Positions 6,228-12,900 of a stretch of DNA of 38,572 bases are shown piece after piece. Made by a program: the position numbers and the translations under genes. This DNA is from a virus: positions 1 to 38,572 of IMG/VR virus record IMGVR_UViG_3300046780_000604. One strand, 5' to 3'. The notes below the pieces were generated by a model that worked only from the letters and a program-made list of their open reading frames with translations, made no database searches and was not told the DNA's origin. The stretch's first letter is position 1. The number at the start of each line of letters is the position of its first letter.

Positions 6228-6413
6228 TTATTCCTCGGTAACGCACTCCTGACGGAGCGCCTTTCGTGTCGCGTCGTTCTTGAGATTCATCAGGCCGCAG
6301 CGCGCGCAGTAGCGCCAGTTCAGGCACTTTTGCGTCATCTGATGGGGACCACGAACGATCTTGCCATGCGCCGGCCCGCGCCACTCGGTCCACTCGATGG
6401 CCTGCTTTTTCAC
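6228..6413 (-). CDS. Small protein with one CxxC motif
   Basis: 61 residues starting at GTG 6413, in GTGA overlap with the nuclease gene upstream. It contains WRYCARCGLMN, a single zinc-knuckle-like CxxC, and a third Cys near the end (RQECVTEE), too few for a classical single zinc site unless His residues or a dimer complete it. The Trp-rich N-terminus (EWTEWRGPAHGK) is unusual. Function unknown; probably a nuclease or helicase operon accessory protein. Confidence 0.6.
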   Translation of the reverse strand: MKKQAIEWTEWRGPAHGKIVRGPHQMTQKCLNWRYCARCGLMNLKNDATRKALRQECVTEE

Positions 6414-6760
6414 TCGGACGCCGCAGCTCTCGCCCGCTCCAGCGCCTCGCGCGCCTCTTCCGGGGTCCGCACGATGGCAGCGAATCCACCCATGCTTCGC
6501 ACCATCGCGGCCCAGCGCTGTTGCTCCTCGGTGGTGCGGCCCGTGTCGCTTTTCACCTCGAGACAGAACCAGCGCCCGCGGGGACCAAGGATGCCCACGA
6601 GGTCAGATGAGCCGTTCATGAGACCGTATTTCACCATCGCTCCATGATGATCCGCTACGCCGACGTTGTTGCGGAAGATACGCAAGTCTGGCTCGCACCC
6701 GATCTCTTTCATGATGCCCGCGAGCCGCTCGGCCTCGATGCGCCTCGGGCTTGCCTTCAT
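6410..6760 (-). CDS. VRR-NUC family nuclease
   Basis: 116 residues from ATG 6760, which has GAAGGG five bases upstream; longer in-frame starts exist. It matches the virus-type replication-repair nuclease fold (PF08774), a small PD-(D/E)xK nuclease. RNNVGVAD at about 30-37, GSSDLVG with the catalytic Asp at 53, CLEVKSDTGR with Glu 68 and Lys 70, then TEEQQRW with the conserved Gln at about 80. These are the expected catalytic residues in order, so the enzyme should be active. Phage stand-alone versions are thought to cut branched or flapped DNA. The helicases downstream are plausible partners. Confidence 0.88.
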   Translation of the reverse strand: MKASPRRIEAERLAGIMKEIGCEPDLRIFRNNVGVADHHGAMVKYGLMNGSSDLVGILGPRGRWFCLEVKSDTGRTTEEQQRWAAMVRSMGGFAAIVRTPEEAREALERARAAASE

Positions 6761-6768
6761 CGGGCCCT

Positions 6769-7005
6769 TCAATTGCGATTCCATTCGGCTTGCTGCGCCG
6801 CGCGCTTCCGCGCCATGCACGCTTCGCAGCGCGGATCGTTGCACGGAGGAGCGCTCACCGACGGAGTCCGCACGCCCTCGAAGAATCGCACAACGGCCGC
6901 TTCTACCATCCGTTTCGTGCGGCGCTCACGGACGTATTGTCTCCCCCAGAGAGCCGCGAGCAACGACGCGCTGCCGGCCACGTACCCGCAAAGGAATAGC
7001 ATCAT
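6769..7005 (-). CDS. Small membrane-anchored cysteine-containing protein
   Basis: 78 residues from ATG 7005 (ATGA overlap with the previous gene, AGGAG upstream). Residues 1-22 are hydrophobic (MMLFLCGYVAGSASLLAALW), then RQYVRERRTKR gives a positively charged inner face. This suggests an N-terminal transmembrane anchor with the rest in the cytoplasm. The C-terminus holds CNDPRCEAC, a compact three-cysteine cluster. No family recognised. Confidence 0.6.
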   Translation of the reverse strand: MMLFLCGYVAGSASLLAALWGRQYVRERRTKRMVEAAVVRFFEGVRTPSVSAPPCNDPRCEACMARKRAAQQAEWNRN

Positions 7006-7610
7006 GAGCTTTTCTCCTGAAATGAATCCGACGCGGACCATTTCCCCGTGCCGGTGAGTCTCCCGCCATCGTGCTCACCCTTGAACCACACTAGGAAATC
7101 TTTCGCCCCGAGCCCCGGGTTGGCCGCGCAGAACGATTCGGCGCAAGCGAGCACGACGGCCGGTGGCTGTTCGAACATCAGCTCGACCTTCCGCAAAATG
7201 CCAGTGACGGTCAGCGACTCCACCGTAGCCGGCACGACGGGCGGCGGCGCAGGCTGCTCGGTCGCTTCGGCTCGCACCACGGCCGCGAACGTTTGGAGCG
7301 CCGCCTGCGCCTGTTGCTGGGGAGGGAGCGCTACCGGCACGGGCGCCGCGACCATCACCGGCCGCGGCCCCGCCGGCACGCTCTCCAGCGCCACCGGGAC
7401 CGGTAGCCCAAGCTGCAGTAGCGCCCGCACTACGGCAAGCTGAGACTGCAGCCGGGAAGGCCCCCCGCTGAGTACGTTTCGCACGGCACCCTCGGACAGG
7501 AGCGTTACGCCCATCACCTGGCGCACCGTTGACACATCGGGAACGATATGCGGGACGGGCTCCGGTTTTAGCGGGGGACGCTTAGCGCGCGCTTGGGCCT
7601 TTGCTACCAT
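7002..7610 (-). CDS. Hypothetical protein, Pro/Ala/Val-rich linker
   Basis: 202 residues. Residues 20-75 are helical (STVRQVMGVTLLSEGAVRNV followed by a Leu-rich stretch) and could hold a helix-turn-helix-like element. Residues 75-125 are Pro/Val/Gln-rich and probably a disordered linker. The last 75 residues form a second helical domain with two Cys. The ATG at 7610 has AGGA only two to three bases away. Placed between a zinc-knuckle gene and a membrane protein in the early operon. Function unknown. Confidence 0.55.
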   Translation of the reverse strand: MVAKAQARAKRPPLKPEPVPHIVPDVSTVRQVMGVTLLSEGAVRNVLSGGPSRLQSQLAVVRALLQLGLPVPVALESVPAGPRPVMVAAPVPVALPPQQQAQAALQTFAAVVRAEATEQPAPPPVVPATVESLTVTGILRKVELMFEQPPAVVLACAESFCAANPGLGAKDFLVWFKGEHDGGRLTGTGKWSASDSFQEKSS

Positions 7611-7625
7611 GGTCCTACGGATATC

Positions 7626-7830
7626 CTATCTATCGCCCTCGCGCCAGAGCGTTCCGTTGCGACGCCGCGGCGCGATGGCGCTCTGTTTCTGTCGCGCCGC
7701 ACATTGGTCACAGCTCGCCCGCATCGGCCGGGGGGGGGCGCTTCCCGCATCCGCCGCAGAGCCCCGCGGCGCGCCGCCGGTGGTACCGGGAGCGCTCGGT
7801 CGCGCCATGGTTCGGGTTGCTGCTGCTCAT
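7626..7830 (-). pseudogene. Zinc-ribbon protein split by a frameshift at a nine-base homopolymer
   Basis: From ATG 7830 (ATGA overlap with the gene upstream) the frame encodes NHGATERSRYHRRRAAGLCG, then GCGKRPPP, and stops at 7708. Shifting one base at the G9 tract (7730-7738; C9 on the coding strand) continues into CDQCAARQKQ and ends at 7626. Together the two halves rebuild the common phage pattern RRRAAGLCxxCGK...CxxC, which this window also contains intact at 33967-34197. Either a sequencing or assembly length error, a real slippage mutation, or a slippage-controlled gene; sequence alone does not decide. Confidence 0.6.
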
Positions 7831-8003
7831 CGGAGGGAGAGCTGCTCCGGCTCGTGTGACGCCATGCATGGCTTGTCGGTCCACCAGTCATGCCGGGCGC
7901 AGTAGAGCGGCAGCCGCGGGTGCGGACGGTTCGAGAGCTGCACCAGGGACTCACCGGACCCGGAGGCCCAGAAGTAGACACCCGTCTCCTGGTTGGATTC
8001 CAT
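7827..8003 (-). CDS. Small Cys/His-containing hypothetical protein
   Basis: 58 residues from ATG 8003, chosen because GGGGGTG lies at proper spacing; longer in-frame starts at 8054 and 8033 would overlap the previous gene. It contains YFWASGSGESLVQLSN then CARHDWWTDKPC, a possible two-Cys plus His metal site. No family recognised. It stops in an ATGA overlap with the split zinc-ribbon gene. Confidence 0.5.
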   Translation of the reverse strand: MESNQETGVYFWASGSGESLVQLSNRPHPRLPLYCARHDWWTDKPCMASHEPEQLSLR

Positions 8004-8010
8004 GGGCGGC

Positions 8011-8319
8011 TCACCCCCGCGGTTGCGTGCGGCCATATATGCGGGCCCTTCCATGTTCGAGCACCGCCGCGTCCTCCTCGGCACTGAACAGAGTGTCCGG
8101 CGTCGCATAGACCCAACCTACGGGGTCGTTGCACGCGACGCATCGAGCGCCAGCGCGCGGCACCCCGTCCGGGTCCGCCTCGAGATGATGGCACCGAATC
8201 TCGAACGGCTCTGCCTTGCACCCCGGGCACGCTCCGTCCGCGATAGCGGTTTTCCCGTGCCCGACGACCGGGCGCACGTCGAGCCCGGACAGTCTCTCAA
8301 TTTCTAGACGGACGGTCAT
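8011..8319 (-). CDS. Zinc-binding hypothetical protein
   Basis: 102 residues from ATG 8319 (ATGA overlap). CPGC at about 34-37, then a CHH around 46 and CVACND around 63: enough ligands for one zinc site. The N-terminal strand (MTVRLEIERLSGLDVRPVVG) looks folded, and the tail is Arg-rich. One of several cysteine-rich small proteins in the early operon. Function unknown. Confidence 0.6.
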   Translation of the reverse strand: MTVRLEIERLSGLDVRPVVGHGKTAIADGACPGCKAEPFEIRCHHLEADPDGVPRAGARCVACNDPVGWVYATPDTLFSAEEDAAVLEHGRARIYGRTQPRG

Positions 8320-8555
8320 TTGCACCACTCCAGTTGAGCTGCCTCATGGCGCGTTTTTCGCCCCCCCCCGTTCACTCGGCGCTCCAGCTTTTTCAGCTCA
8401 CCATGCGCGTTTTCCGCTTCCGCCTTGAGCGCCTTCGTTCGCGCGGCGTCCGCAGTCGGATATTCCGCGAGCAAGCGCGCGTCCAGCCGTGCGACCTTGG
8501 CGCGCATCGCCCCGAAGTCGCGAACTAGAATCGCGCGCCGTTCCTCGCGCGTCAC
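8316..8555 (-). CDS. Small charged coiled-coil protein with a G9 tract
   Basis: 79 residues from GTG 8555, in GTGA overlap with the DUF6745-like gene. It is almost entirely helical and charged (TREERRAILVRDFGAMRAKV, then ADAARTKALKAEAENAHGEL), so a coiled coil is likely. A nine-base G tract on the coding strand (plus-strand C9 at 8361-8369) encodes the Gly triplet near the C-terminus; slippage there would alter the last 15 residues and uncouple the next gene. Confidence 0.6.
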   Translation of the reverse strand: MTREERRAILVRDFGAMRAKVARLDARLLAEYPTADAARTKALKAEAENAHGELKKLERRVNGGGRKTRHEAAQLEWCK

Positions 8556-9436
8556 GTTTCGATCCCATACGAGAGCGTCGGGTTCTTGTCGCAGTCGCTC
8601 GGCGTCGCGCCGCGGACCGCCTGCCACTTCCGCGCTCCCGCCGCGGTTTTCAGCTCTTCGTGAACGGGCTCCACATATTCGGGTTGCGCGCCATTCTGCA
8701 GTGCCGGGCTCTGCTTCTTGAGCCACTTCCCCGGGTCGGACCCCATGAGCTCGTACCGAAGCCCCGTAGCGTCGTCGGTCCAAGCGTCGAGCGGCTTCGC
8801 GCCGAGAATATCCGCAACCTTCCCCCAGCCGAGTTTTTCACCGAGCGCGCGACGGATCTCCGTATTCGTCTCGCTCTTGATCTCGTCCGCCGTGTAGCTC
8901 TCCGGGTTGAACACCAGCCGATCCGGCACCGCGGTGCCGTGCCAGTAGCAGAGCCCGGTCCCGTCGTGCCACTCGACGGCGAACCCGGTCGAATGATGAA
9001 GCTGCCCGTCATCGTCGCGCGCCATCACTCGAGGCAGCGCAATCACGAGCGCGCACTCGTCCAGGAGCACCGAGTCAAACGCCTGTTTGAGGTAGTCGCG
9101 GAGCAATAGCACCTCCGCAGCCTCCTCGTTCGTGAGCACCCCGGCGCGATGCCAAAAATCGTAGAACGCTACCCAGCCCGCATCCGACAGCCCGAGCCAA
9201 TCGAGCAATCGGTCAGTGGAGCCGGTGAGCTGCTCTTCCAGCGCGAACGCGGTAGCCGGCGAAGCGCAGATTTCGATCCGCTCCGGGCAGGGCTTGTCGT
9301 ACATCTTGTAGACCGCTTCCAGCCACGGGCGCACGCCTTCGCGCGTACACGTGCCGGGGTTGTCCAGAATCGCGAGATATTCCTCCGCCACGACGTCCTG
9401 GAGAGCTTCTTGTTCCGCGGTCAACGCTTCGAGCAT
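8552..9436 (-). CDS. DUF6745-like protein
   Basis: 294 residues, ATG 9436 with CGAGGAGAAAAAG upstream. The middle section has FAVEWHDGTGLCYWHGTAVP, then a P-x-x-Y/I-T region with an IKSETNTEIRRAL helix. This is the hallmark order of DUF6745 proteins found in actinobacteria, planctomycetes and some phages: a W.DG..YWHG strand pair, then an E..NAE.RR helix. No enzymatic role is established for the family. The N-terminal 100 residues are helical and resemble the repeat-like front part of the same family. It heads the coupled group down to 7626. Confidence 0.6.
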   Translation of the reverse strand: MLEALTAEQEALQDVVAEEYLAILDNPGTCTREGVRPWLEAVYKMYDKPCPERIEICASPATAFALEEQLTGSTDRLLDWLGLSDAGWVAFYDFWHRAGVLTNEEAAEVLLLRDYLKQAFDSVLLDECALVIALPRVMARDDDGQLHHSTGFAVEWHDGTGLCYWHGTAVPDRLVFNPESYTADEIKSETNTEIRRALGEKLGWGKVADILGAKPLDAWTDDATGLRYELMGSDPGKWLKKQSPALQNGAQPEYVEPVHEELKTAAGARKWQAVRGATPSDCDKNPTLSYGIET

Positions 9437-9504
9437 GTGCTTTTTCTCCTCGGGCTGATGCGCCCGGCTGCGACCGCCTCGGTAGGCGAGCGCAACCCGG
9501 AGCG

Positions 9505-9801
9505 TCAGTCCTCGACGGCTCGGTCTTCAACGCCTCCGCGCTCGCGAAGCGGGTACACCTCGTAACTGCCGGGCTCCAACGTGATGGCCTTGTGGCGCCC
9601 CGCGTGCGTCACCTCGGTAGGCTCCCCCACCGAGAGGAACAGCGTGCGCCCATCGCGACGGTGCCCAACGAGCCCCACGACGGTGTGCGGGCCGGAGTCG
9701 CGACCGGACAGAACCAGGCCCGTGACGGGCTTGAGCTCACCCGGGACTGGACCCGAAAGCTTGTTGAAAACGAGATCGCCCTGACGTGCGTAGAGTTGCA
9801 T
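9505..9801 (-). CDS. Small beta-rich hypothetical protein
   Basis: 98 residues from ATG 9801 with AAAGGACCACA upstream. It begins MQLYARQGDLVFNKLSG and continues with a strand-rich body containing SGRDSGPHTVVG, a GHRRDGRTLFLSVGEPTEV segment, and an ending EVYPLRERG. It resembles short phage and bacterial hypothetical proteins with this layout, but I cannot name a family. A 68-base gap downstream (9437-9504) contains only the ribosome site of the next gene. Confidence 0.6.
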   Translation of the reverse strand: MQLYARQGDLVFNKLSGPVPGELKPVTGLVLSGRDSGPHTVVGLVGHRRDGRTLFLSVGEPTEVTHAGRHKAITLEPGSYEVYPLRERGGVEDRAVED

Positions 9802-9811
9802 TGTGGTCCTT

Positions 9812-10075
9812 TCAGAAACGGAGAGAGAGAACAGCGGAGGCCTCATCATCGAAGCCTCCGGAGCGTAGCGCGTCCGCGGTGTCGCGGATTGACTGGTCGA
9901 TATTCGCCCGGCGAAGCGTACGCGCCTTCGCGCGAGCGAGCAACGCCGCGTCGTTGTGGCGATTCACTAGCCGCCGCACTTCGGAGTCCGCAGCGGCGTG
10001 CAGGATCGGGCAATCATCGCTGATAATGGCCTCGCGACGGAGGCGATTCGCGGTGTCCAGGGCGCGGAGGTTCAC
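9812..10075 (-). CDS. Small helical hypothetical protein
   Basis: 87 residues from GTG 10075 (GTGA overlap with the previous gene), chosen over the longer frame to 10102. It is Ala/Arg/Leu-rich and mostly helical (ALDTANRLRREAIISDDCPI, then EVRRLVNRHNDAALLARAKA). It has one Cys and no catalytic motif. Unknown function; third gene from the leftward early promoter. Confidence 0.55.
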   Translation of the reverse strand: MNLRALDTANRLRREAIISDDCPILHAAADSEVRRLVNRHNDAALLARAKARTLRRANIDQSIRDTADALRSGGFDDEASAVLSLRF

Positions 10076-10251
10076 GCTGCCACCCGCGTCGGTCGCCGCC
10101 ACATCATCTCATAATGCCGCTGTCGCGCGTTCGACACGTCGATACGGCGACATGCGCGATCATTGTAGTTGTCTTCCAGCGCGCGGGCCAAGGAGAGTGC
10201 CTGGAGCACACTGGTGAACTGGGCCAGGAGAACGGTTACCGGGTCGGTCAC
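10072..10251 (-). CDS. Small hypothetical protein
   Basis: 59 residues from GTG 10251: TDPVTVLLAQFTSVLQALSL followed by a charged helix and a basic C-terminus (MMWRRPTRVAA). GTGA overlaps occur at both ends, which is the main reason for calling it. Second gene of the leftward early operon. No family recognised. Confidence 0.55.
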   Translation of the reverse strand: MTDPVTVLLAQFTSVLQALSLARALEDNYNDRACRRIDVSNARQRHYEMMWRRPTRVAA

Positions 10252-10409
10252 GCTGCGCCACCAAATTGGTTGGCGGCGTTGCTGAGCGGGAAAACCGCGA
10301 TTGAGACGTCAAGATCGGAGCGGCCCGTCTGGATCGTCGACAACCACCGGAGACCGTTCGCAAAACGGTCCAGGCTGGCCCAAATCTCGAACTTGGCGCG
10401 TTGCTTCAT
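10248..10409 (-). CDS. First gene of the leftward early operon, small protein
   Basis: 53 residues: MKQRAKFEIWASLDRFANGL and a strand-rich remainder (LSTIQTGRSDLDVSIAVFPL). The ATG sits in the mirror-image promoter, with TATCGT only six bases upstream. Transcription would then start at or near the A of ATG, implying leaderless translation. Its first seven codons have no upstream ribosome site. Early phage proteins in this position are often regulators or host-takeover factors, but nothing in the sequence shows that. Confidence 0.6.
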   Translation of the reverse strand: MKQRAKFEIWASLDRFANGLRWLSTIQTGRSDLDVSIAVFPLSNAANQFGGAA

Positions 10410-10500
10410 CCCCAGACGATAGCGGCCATCGCGTAGCCAGTCAAGAATCTTTCCAAAGAATCTTGCAAAACCGTTTCGGTGCCGCTATCGTCTGGGGATG
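10407..10500. promoter_or_regulatory. Mirror-image divergent promoters and operators
   Basis: A 20-base sequence ending in CTGGGGATG occurs at both edges of this region as a perfect inverted repeat (10407-10426 and 10481-10500). It contains TATCGT and the start codon of each divergent gene. Leftward: TTGACT (10444-10439), 17 bases, TATCGT (10421-10416). Rightward: TTGCAA (10463-10468), 17 bases, TATCGT (10486-10491). A direct repeat AAGAATCTT lies between them at 10443 and 10456. The XRE repressor at 10498 is the obvious candidate to bind the two arms and control both operons. Confidence 0.75.
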
Positions 10501-10704
10501 GCAAAGGGAGCCGCGCTCAGGGAATGGCGAGTCCGACACGGTCTCAAGCCGGAGCAGGTGGCCGTGGCCGCCAAGGTAAGCCGGCAGACAGTGGAGAACT
10601 GGGAGAACGGCAAGGGCGAGCCCGGCGCGTCGCAGGTCGTGGCCATGGCGGCGCTCGCCCCCGGGTTGCCGACTGCGCTCGGACTGATCGGCGGCGCGGC
10701 GTGA
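10498..10704 (+). CDS. XRE-family (Cro/CI-like) repressor
   Basis: 68 residues. A helix-turn-helix fills residues 5-50: LREWRVRHGLKPEQVAVAAK then VSRQTVENWENGKGEP, the classical Q-x-x-x-A and V-S-x-x-T-V-x-x-W-E-x-G pattern of XRE regulators. No C-terminal oligomerisation or peptidase domain follows, so it is Cro-sized. It is the first gene of the rightward operon, and its start codon lies inside the right arm of the mirror-image operator, which suggests autoregulation. It is probably translated from a leaderless mRNA. Confidence 0.85.
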   Translation: MAKGAALREWRVRHGLKPEQVAVAAKVSRQTVENWENGKGEPGASQVVAMAALAPGLPTALGLIGGAA

Positions 10705-10871
10705 AACGACTGCGGGACCCCGTCAGATACCAGGCGTCGACCTTGTACGTCGCCAATGTGGTCGGTTTTTGGGTCGGTCAGCGCGTGACGTCTGAATTGA
10801 CCTCGCGTGTCTGGATTTCGCTCGGTTCTCCGATTGCGGATCGGGCTCGTTTCGCTGGCAACCACTCCTGA
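10701..10871 (+). CDS. Small hypothetical protein
   Basis: 56 residues from GTG 10701 in GTGA overlap with the repressor gene. It has a basic start (MKRLRDPVRY) and a semi-hydrophobic middle (LYVANVVGFWVGQRV) that is too short and polar to call a membrane segment with confidence. It ends six bases before the exonuclease-RecT start. No family recognised. Confidence 0.55.
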   Translation: MKRLRDPVRYQASTLYVANVVGFWVGQRVTSELTSRVWISLGSPIADRARFAGNHS

Positions 10872-10877
10872 GGAACC

Positions 10878-12323
10878 ATGTCAAAATCATTGCTATTAAT
10901 CGACATTTCCGGCATTTTCTGGGCCGCATGGCACGCCACCGTAGCGCTCCCGACCGGAGGCGAGGCATATGCGATTGCCGTCGCTTCCCCCGGAGCCCTC
11001 CGGTGCGACGAGTACGACCACGTTGCGATCTGCTGCGACGCCTCGCCCTACACCCGCCGCAAGGCCCTGCTGCCCACGTACAAGGCGCAGCGTGATGCGC
11101 CGCCCGCGGCGGCGCTCGACCAGTTCCGCCGCGTCAAGGAGCGTCTGGTCGCAGATGGACACCTCCTCTGGTCCGTGCCGGGTGAGGAGGCCGACGACGT
11201 CATCGCGACGGCCGTGGAGTTCGCCAAGCGCGACGGGATGAGCGTTACGATCGCGAGCTCGGACAAGGATTTGCTCCAGCTCGTGGACGATGAGAACGAC
11301 ATTCGCGTTTTCTCGCCGTCGAAACAGAAGACCTTCGATCGTGCGGGCGTTATCGAAACCTGGGGCGTGCCGCCCGAGATGCTACTCGACGCCCTGGCGC
11401 TCCAAGGTGATACCTCGGACAACGTTCCGGGCATCCCGGGAGTGGGTAAGAAGAACGCCGCGAAGCTGCTTACCGAGTACGGCGGCACGCTGGACGCAGT
11501 GCTCGGCAACTGCGACAAGATTCCGACACCGAAGATGCAAGAGAACGTGTTTCAGGGTGCCGCGGCCGCGCGGCTCGCGAAACAGGTGATCGAGCTTCGG
11601 CGCGACTGCCCGATCCGGTGGGAAGAACTGTTCGAAAAGAGAGAGGTAAAGCCAGTGAGCGAAGCAACACCAGCGATTCAAGACGGCGAATTCGATCCGA
11701 TTTCTCTGCCGCCCCCGAAGAGCGAGCCGAGCGCGGAGGCGCCCGTCGCGACTCCCGTCATGCAGGCGCCGAAGTCCACGGCGCTCGCGCTTGCGCCGGT
11801 CGAATGGGCGCAGGCCCTGGAGCCGCGCACGCTCGCATCGGCGCAGACGTTCGCGATTGCCGTGGCGAATTCGCGGCTATACCCGCGCATCTCGAACCCG
11901 GACGCCGCGCTCGTGGTCATCGTGCGGGGTCGCTCGATCGGGCTTGGCGCGATTCAGGCGCTCGACGTGATCCACTATTTCGACGGCAAGACTGCGCTCC
12001 ATGCGCATCTCATCACGGAGATGGTGACGCGGCACCCGGACTGCGAGTGGTTCCGCTACATCGCGGGGGATAACACCTTTGCCGAGTACCACACGAAGCA
12101 GCGCGGGAACGAGACTCCGGTCAAGTTGCGCTACACCATCGAGCAGGCGGAGCGCGCCGGGCTGCTGGCGACGAAGCCGGGGAAGGAGCCCGGAAACTGG
12201 CACAAACGACCGGACGAAATGCTGCGGAAGACCTGCGCGGTGCAGCTCGGCCGCATCGTGTATCCGGGTGCCGCGCTCGGGTTGTACGCGCTCGAAGAGC
12301 TCGGGGCGGAGGCGGGAGAATGA
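10878..12323 (+). CDS. Fused FEN/PolA-type 5'-3' exonuclease and RecT-like annealing protein
   Basis: 481 residues, ATG 10878 with GAGGAACC upstream. Residues 1-255 are a 5'-nuclease: LLLIDISG with Asp 9, CCDASPYTRRKALLPTYKAQ with Asp 54, EEADD at 103-107, SSDKD at 127-131, and QGDTSDNVPGIPGVGKKNAA at 176-195, the helix-three-turn-helix with Asp 178 and 181. A Pro/Ala linker (258-315) follows. Residues about 318-476 resemble RecT-family single-strand annealing proteins: AVANSRLYPRISNPDAALVV, IQALDVIHYFDGKTALHAHL, then MLRKTCAVQLGRIVYPG and GLYALEEL. It should resect double-strand ends and anneal the exposed strand in one polypeptide. Normally these are separate genes. Confidence 0.85.
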   Translation: MSKSLLLIDISGIFWAAWHATVALPTGGEAYAIAVASPGALRCDEYDHVAICCDASPYTRRKALLPTYKAQRDAPPAAALDQFRRVKERLVADGHLLWSVPGEEADDVIATAVEFAKRDGMSVTIASSDKDLLQLVDDENDIRVFSPSKQKTFDRAGVIETWGVPPEMLLDALALQGDTSDNVPGIPGVGKKNAAKLLTEYGGTLDAVLGNCDKIPTPKMQENVFQGAAAARLAKQVIELRRDCPIRWEELFEKREVKPVSEATPAIQDGEFDPISLPPPKSEPSAEAPVATPVMQAPKSTALALAPVEWAQALEPRTLASAQTFAIAVANSRLYPRISNPDAALVVIVRGRSIGLGAIQALDVIHYFDGKTALHAHLITEMVTRHPDCEWFRYIAGDNTFAEYHTKQRGNETPVKLRYTIEQAERAGLLATKPGKEPGNWHKRPDEMLRKTCAVQLGRIVYPGAALGLYALEELGAEAGE

Positions 12324-12550
12324 GCCGCGTTCTGACCGTAGGACAGGCGCTCGACAAGGTACGGGCGATCCTCGGGACTCAGGCCGCGAGGGAAAAGCAA
12401 GCGCTGGCGGAGCTGCGCGCCAGCGACCGGGGCCGCATCGTGCAATGCGTGGCGAAGCTCGGCCCGAAGGACCGGGAATCGCTCATCGAGTTGCTGAAGC
12501 ACACGGACGAAGCGAAGAATCAGACCGAACTTTTCGAGGAGCTCAAATGA
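12320..12550 (+). CDS. Small helical hypothetical protein
   Basis: 76 residues, ATGA overlap with the exonuclease-RecT gene and with the MazG-like gene. It is entirely charged and helical (RVLTVGQALDKVRAILGTQA, then RESLIELLKHTDEAKNQTEL). No family recognised. Tight coupling suggests a recombination accessory protein, which is only an inference from position. Confidence 0.6.
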   Translation: MSRVLTVGQALDKVRAILGTQAAREKQALAELRASDRGRIVQCVAKLGPKDRESLIELLKHTDEAKNQTELFEELK

Positions 12551-12900
12551 ACCTAAACCAGATGGCTGCGGACATTCACGAAAACGCGAAGAGCAAGGGA
12601 TTTTACGATGAGCCACCGAGTTTCATGGACAGGATCGCGCTAATGCATTCGGAGCTATCAGAGGCCGTGGAAGAGTTCCGAGATGGCCATGCCCCGAGCG
12701 ACGAACGGTATAGCGCGCCACGTGACAGCGGAGGCGTCGGGGCGGGCAAGCCAGAGGGCATCCCGAGCGAGTTTGCGGACGTTATCATCCGCGTGCTCGA
12801 CGCCTGCGCGTACTACGGGATCGATATCGAACGCGCGGTCACCGAAAAGCACGAATACAACAAGACGCGACCGGTGAAGCACGGGAGAGCCCGGCTATGA
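12547..12900 (+). CDS. MazG-like nucleotide pyrophosphohydrolase
   Basis: 117 residues from ATG 12547 (ATGA overlap). It has the all-alpha NTP-PPase metal motif: HSELSEAVEEFRDG with Glu 36 and Glu 39/40, then EFADVIIRVLDACAYYGIDI with Glu 75 and Asp 78, and a final KHEYNKTRPVKHG helix as in MazG-related phage proteins. The fold hydrolyses nucleoside triphosphates to monophosphates. Phages use such enzymes to alter nucleotide or alarmone pools. A Gly/Pro-rich insert lies at about 50-72. Confidence 0.8.
   Translation: MNLNQMAADIHENAKSKGFYDEPPSFMDRIALMHSELSEAVEEFRDGHAPSDERYSAPRDSGGVGAGKPEGIPSEFADVIIRVLDACAYYGIDIERAVTEKHEYNKTRPVKHGRARL

Noticed and set aside
10443-10464. Hairpin terminator between the divergent early promoters.
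   Set aside because: AAGAATCTT is repeated directly, not inverted, so it does not form a stem; it is more likely a regulator site.
10498-10704. Evidence for a temperate phage from the XRE repressor.
   Set aside because: No integrase, excisionase or attachment site was found. A Cro-like regulator alone does not show lysogeny.
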